Positions 14,520 to 16,074 of a stretch of DNA of 16,074 nt are shown one piece after another (position 1 is the stretch's first letter; each line of letters opens with the position of its first letter). This stretch comes from an uncultured Clostridia bacterium (GTDB lineage: Bacteria; Bacillota; Clostridia; Christensenellales; Maliibacteriaceae): assembly GCA_934613185.1 (NCBI GenBank), contig CAKTSO010000028.1, forward strand, positions 1 through 16,074. Direction: 5' to 3'. A program made the translations under genes and the position numbers. The notes beneath the pieces were generated by a model. That model did no database searches, was not told where the DNA came from, and saw only the letters and a list, made by a program, of their open reading frames with translations.

Positions 14520-14575
14520 TATTGTAAAAATCGTAAACTTGGAGAGAAAATTGTAAACAATGCGAATTTACAATA
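14520..14575. repeat. TTTACAATA repeat cluster between rsmH and ftsL
   Basis: TATTGTAAA (14520-14528), CGTAAAC (14532-14538), ATTGTAAAC (14550-14558) and TTTACAATA (14567-14575). The last two form an 8-bp inverted repeat (14550-14557 with 14567-14574) around a 9-nt loop. TTTACAATAAAAC starting at 14567 is an exact 13-base match to the copy after tsaD starting at 10718. No T-tract makes this a terminator. Confidence 0.8.
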
Positions 14576-14614
14576 AAACAGACGAGTTCTGAATAGAAAG
14601 GAAGTGGGCATAAC

Positions 14615-15205
14615 ATGGCAGCGAAACGGCCGCCGAAACCGATCGGCAGGCAGACGATTTCGATTGACGACCTTTATGCGGCTCAGGTGCTGGGCAGCCT
14701 TGCCATGCAGCCTGAAATCGAGAAGGTCGAACCGTTCGCGGCGCCGCGGGAGCAGACCGAGCGGAAAAAAGTGCCGCAGCTTCGCGTCGTGCGCAAGCGC
14801 CGCGCGAAACCGGCGACGAAGGGGAAAGTGCAGTTTACATTGCTTTCCAAACTTGTCATGCTGTTTGCGGCGGCTTCGCTTCTGACGGCCGGCATTCTTC
14901 TTGTCGGAAAGCTTGCGGCGGTCTCTCAGAACAACTCTCTGATCGCGAAGCGGCAGCAGGAGCTTTCGGACGAGACGCGCAGGAGCCAGCAGCTGGAAGT
15001 TCAGCTTGCCATGTCGGACGATCTTGAACAGGTGATCTCTATTGCGTCCGACGAACTTGGAATGTCCGCGCCGCGGGAGACGATGCGCCGCCGAATCTCG
15101 CTGGACGACACGCAGTTGGATGAGACGGTTGTCGCGCAGGAGCAAACGCAACAAAAGAGCGGCTTTTTGTCGATGATTGAAAAGATCACGGAACTTCTGC
15201 ATTGA
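14615..15205 (+). CDS. ftsL: FtsL-like cell-division membrane protein
   Basis: Bitopic divisome protein that, with DivIC/FtsB, scaffolds and activates septal peptidoglycan synthesis. 196 residues: a long basic cytoplasmic N-terminus (1-76), one membrane helix (about 77-97, LLSKLVMLFAAASLLTAGIL), then a predicted coiled coil (about 104-133). The short conserved IASDELGM-P segment (about 143-152) is seen at this point in FtsL/DivIC proteins. A charged tail follows, with a second amphipathic stretch at the end (184-196). Sequence similarity is weak, as usual for this family; the call rests on topology and on the position between rsmH and a class B PBP. The ATG at 14615 has AAAGGAAG about 10 nt upstream. 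Confidence 0.85.
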   Translation: MAAKRPPKPIGRQTISIDDLYAAQVLGSLAMQPEIEKVEPFAAPREQTERKKVPQLRVVRKRRAKPATKGKVQFTLLSKLVMLFAAASLLTAGILLVGKLAAVSQNNSLIAKRQQELSDETRRSQQLEVQLAMSDDLEQVISIASDELGMSAPRETMRRRISLDDTQLDETVVAQEQTQQKSGFLSMIEKITELLH

Positions 15206-15217
15206 TGGGGGATTTGT

Positions 15218-16074
15218 GTGATTAGAAGAAAAGCAAAAACGGAAAAACAGGCGGCGGGCGAAAACGGAAAGATCATTCGGTTTCGCCCGCCTTCTGATGG
15301 AACGGGGCGGATGCCGAGGTTTCTGTTTGCGGTGTCGGCTGCTTTTCTGATTCTGATCGCACGGCTTTTTTATATTCAGATTTTAAAGGGCGACTATTAT
15401 CGTGCGCAGGGCGAGCGGCAGTGGACGTGGGACTTGTCGGTTTCCGCGATGCGCGGAAGCATTGTCGACCGCAACGGCAACGCGCTTGCGCAAAGCGCGA
15501 CGTCGATGACGGTCGTGCTGCGTCCGTCGCAGATTCGCTCCGCCGATAAAAAAGGCGAAGAGGGTGCGTCTGCGCGCCGTGTGGCACAGGCGCTGTCGCA
15601 GATCCTCGAGATGGACGAAGAGTCGGTTTACAAACAGGCCGTGCGCACGGACGTTCAGGAACTGTGGCTCAAACGACAGATCAGCGTACAGCAGGAAGAG
15701 CAGATCATTGAAGCGAACCTTCCGGGCGTCGGTTTTGTGGAGGACACCAAGCGCTTTTATATCCGTGCAAACTTTTTGTCGCAGGTGCTCGGGTATACGA
15801 ATATCGACGGCATCGGACAGGAAGGCCTGGAGGCGAGTTACAATAAATATCTGGTCGGCACGGACGGCCAGGTCGTTTCGGAAAAATCGGCCAACGGGGA
15901 CGACCTGCCCTTCAGCAGCACGTATTATGTTGACGCGCAGGATGGGTATGATGTCGTGACGACGATCGATTACGTCATTCAAAGCTTCGCGGAGCAGGCA
16001 CTGGAAGACGCCATGGCGGAACTGGATGCCGAAAAGGTCGAGGCGATCGTCATGGATCCGGACACGGGCGCGGT
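15218..16074 (+). CDS. Class B penicillin-binding protein, N-terminal part (FtsI/PBP2B or SpoVD type)
   Basis: Septal (FtsI) or spore (SpoVD) peptidoglycan transpeptidase, open to the right edge with 285 complete codons. GTG start at 15218, 12 nt after the ftsL stop, with a modest GGGGG about 6 nt upstream. A basic cytoplasmic segment (1-32) precedes one membrane helix (about 33-55). The pedestal domain begins with RGSIVDRNGNALAQS (79-93), the class B signature; GQEGLEASYNKYLVGTDG (about 200-217) is the second dimerisation-domain motif. The transpeptidase domain (SxxK, SxN, KTG) and any PASTA domains lie beyond the window, so FtsI and SpoVD cannot be separated. TTACAATAAA at about 15839-15848 is part of the codons for SYNK. 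Confidence 0.93.
   Translation, partial: MIRRKAKTEKQAAGENGKIIRFRPPSDGTGRMPRFLFAVSAAFLILIARLFYIQILKGDYYRAQGERQWTWDLSVSAMRGSIVDRNGNALAQSATSMTVVLRPSQIRSADKKGEEGASARRVAQALSQILEMDEESVYKQAVRTDVQELWLKRQISVQQEEQIIEANLPGVGFVEDTKRFYIRANFLSQVLGYTNIDGIGQEGLEASYNKYLVGTDGQVVSEKSANGDDLPFSSTYYVDAQDGYDVVTTIDYVIQSFAEQALEDAMAELDAEKVEAIVMDPDTGA

Overview
The window is a gene-dense, GC-rich chromosomal segment of a Bacillota bacterium, most likely a member of the Clostridia. The evidence is the gene order yerC-pcrA-ligA, the cell-division order mraZ-rsmH-ftsL-class B PBP, a CwlD-type amidase typical of spore-forming lineages, a DUF1461/TIGR01906 membrane protein, strong AGGAGG ribosome-binding sites and frequent GTG starts. 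No rRNA, tRNA, CRISPR array, prophage or insertion sequence was recognised. Everything coding is housekeeping; the unusual material lies in regulatory and repeat structure.

Layout. (1) 1-4698, minus strand: a TrpR-like regulator (yerC), DNA helicase pcrA and NAD-dependent DNA ligase ligA, tightly packed (ATGA overlap, then TAAATG abutment); ligA runs off the left edge a few residues short of its end. (2) 4699-4951: divergent promoters for yerC and secA. (3) 4952-10716, plus strand: secA, prfB (release factor 2, with a programmed +1 frameshift at a UAA rather than the usual UGA), a four-helix membrane protein and tsaD, closed by a strong bidirectional terminator. (4) 10898-11635, minus strand: a glycerophosphodiester phosphodiesterase. 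(5) 11636-12017: a non-coding stretch with a block about 75% A+T, then a cluster of DnaA boxes and related GGTGGATT repeats. It looks like a replication-origin-type or DnaA-titration element, although no dnaA is present. (6) 12018-12719: a cwlD-like amidase. (7) 12720-13084: non-coding, with AAAGTG (MraZ-box-like) repeats, a terminator and the mraZ promoter. (8) 13085 to the right edge: mraZ, rsmH, ftsL and the start of a class B penicillin-binding protein.

Most unusual signals. A 9-mer, TTTACAATA/TATTGTAAA, occurs seven times in 16 kb, mostly as inverted pairs. It is found inside ligA (in frame), around the tsaD/glpQ terminator, and in the gap between rsmH and ftsL. It behaves like a dispersed palindromic repeat, protein-binding site or uptake-type signal that I do not recognise. 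The prfB UAA frameshift site, the DnaA-box cluster and the 20-bp-phased MraZ boxes are the other main points of interest.
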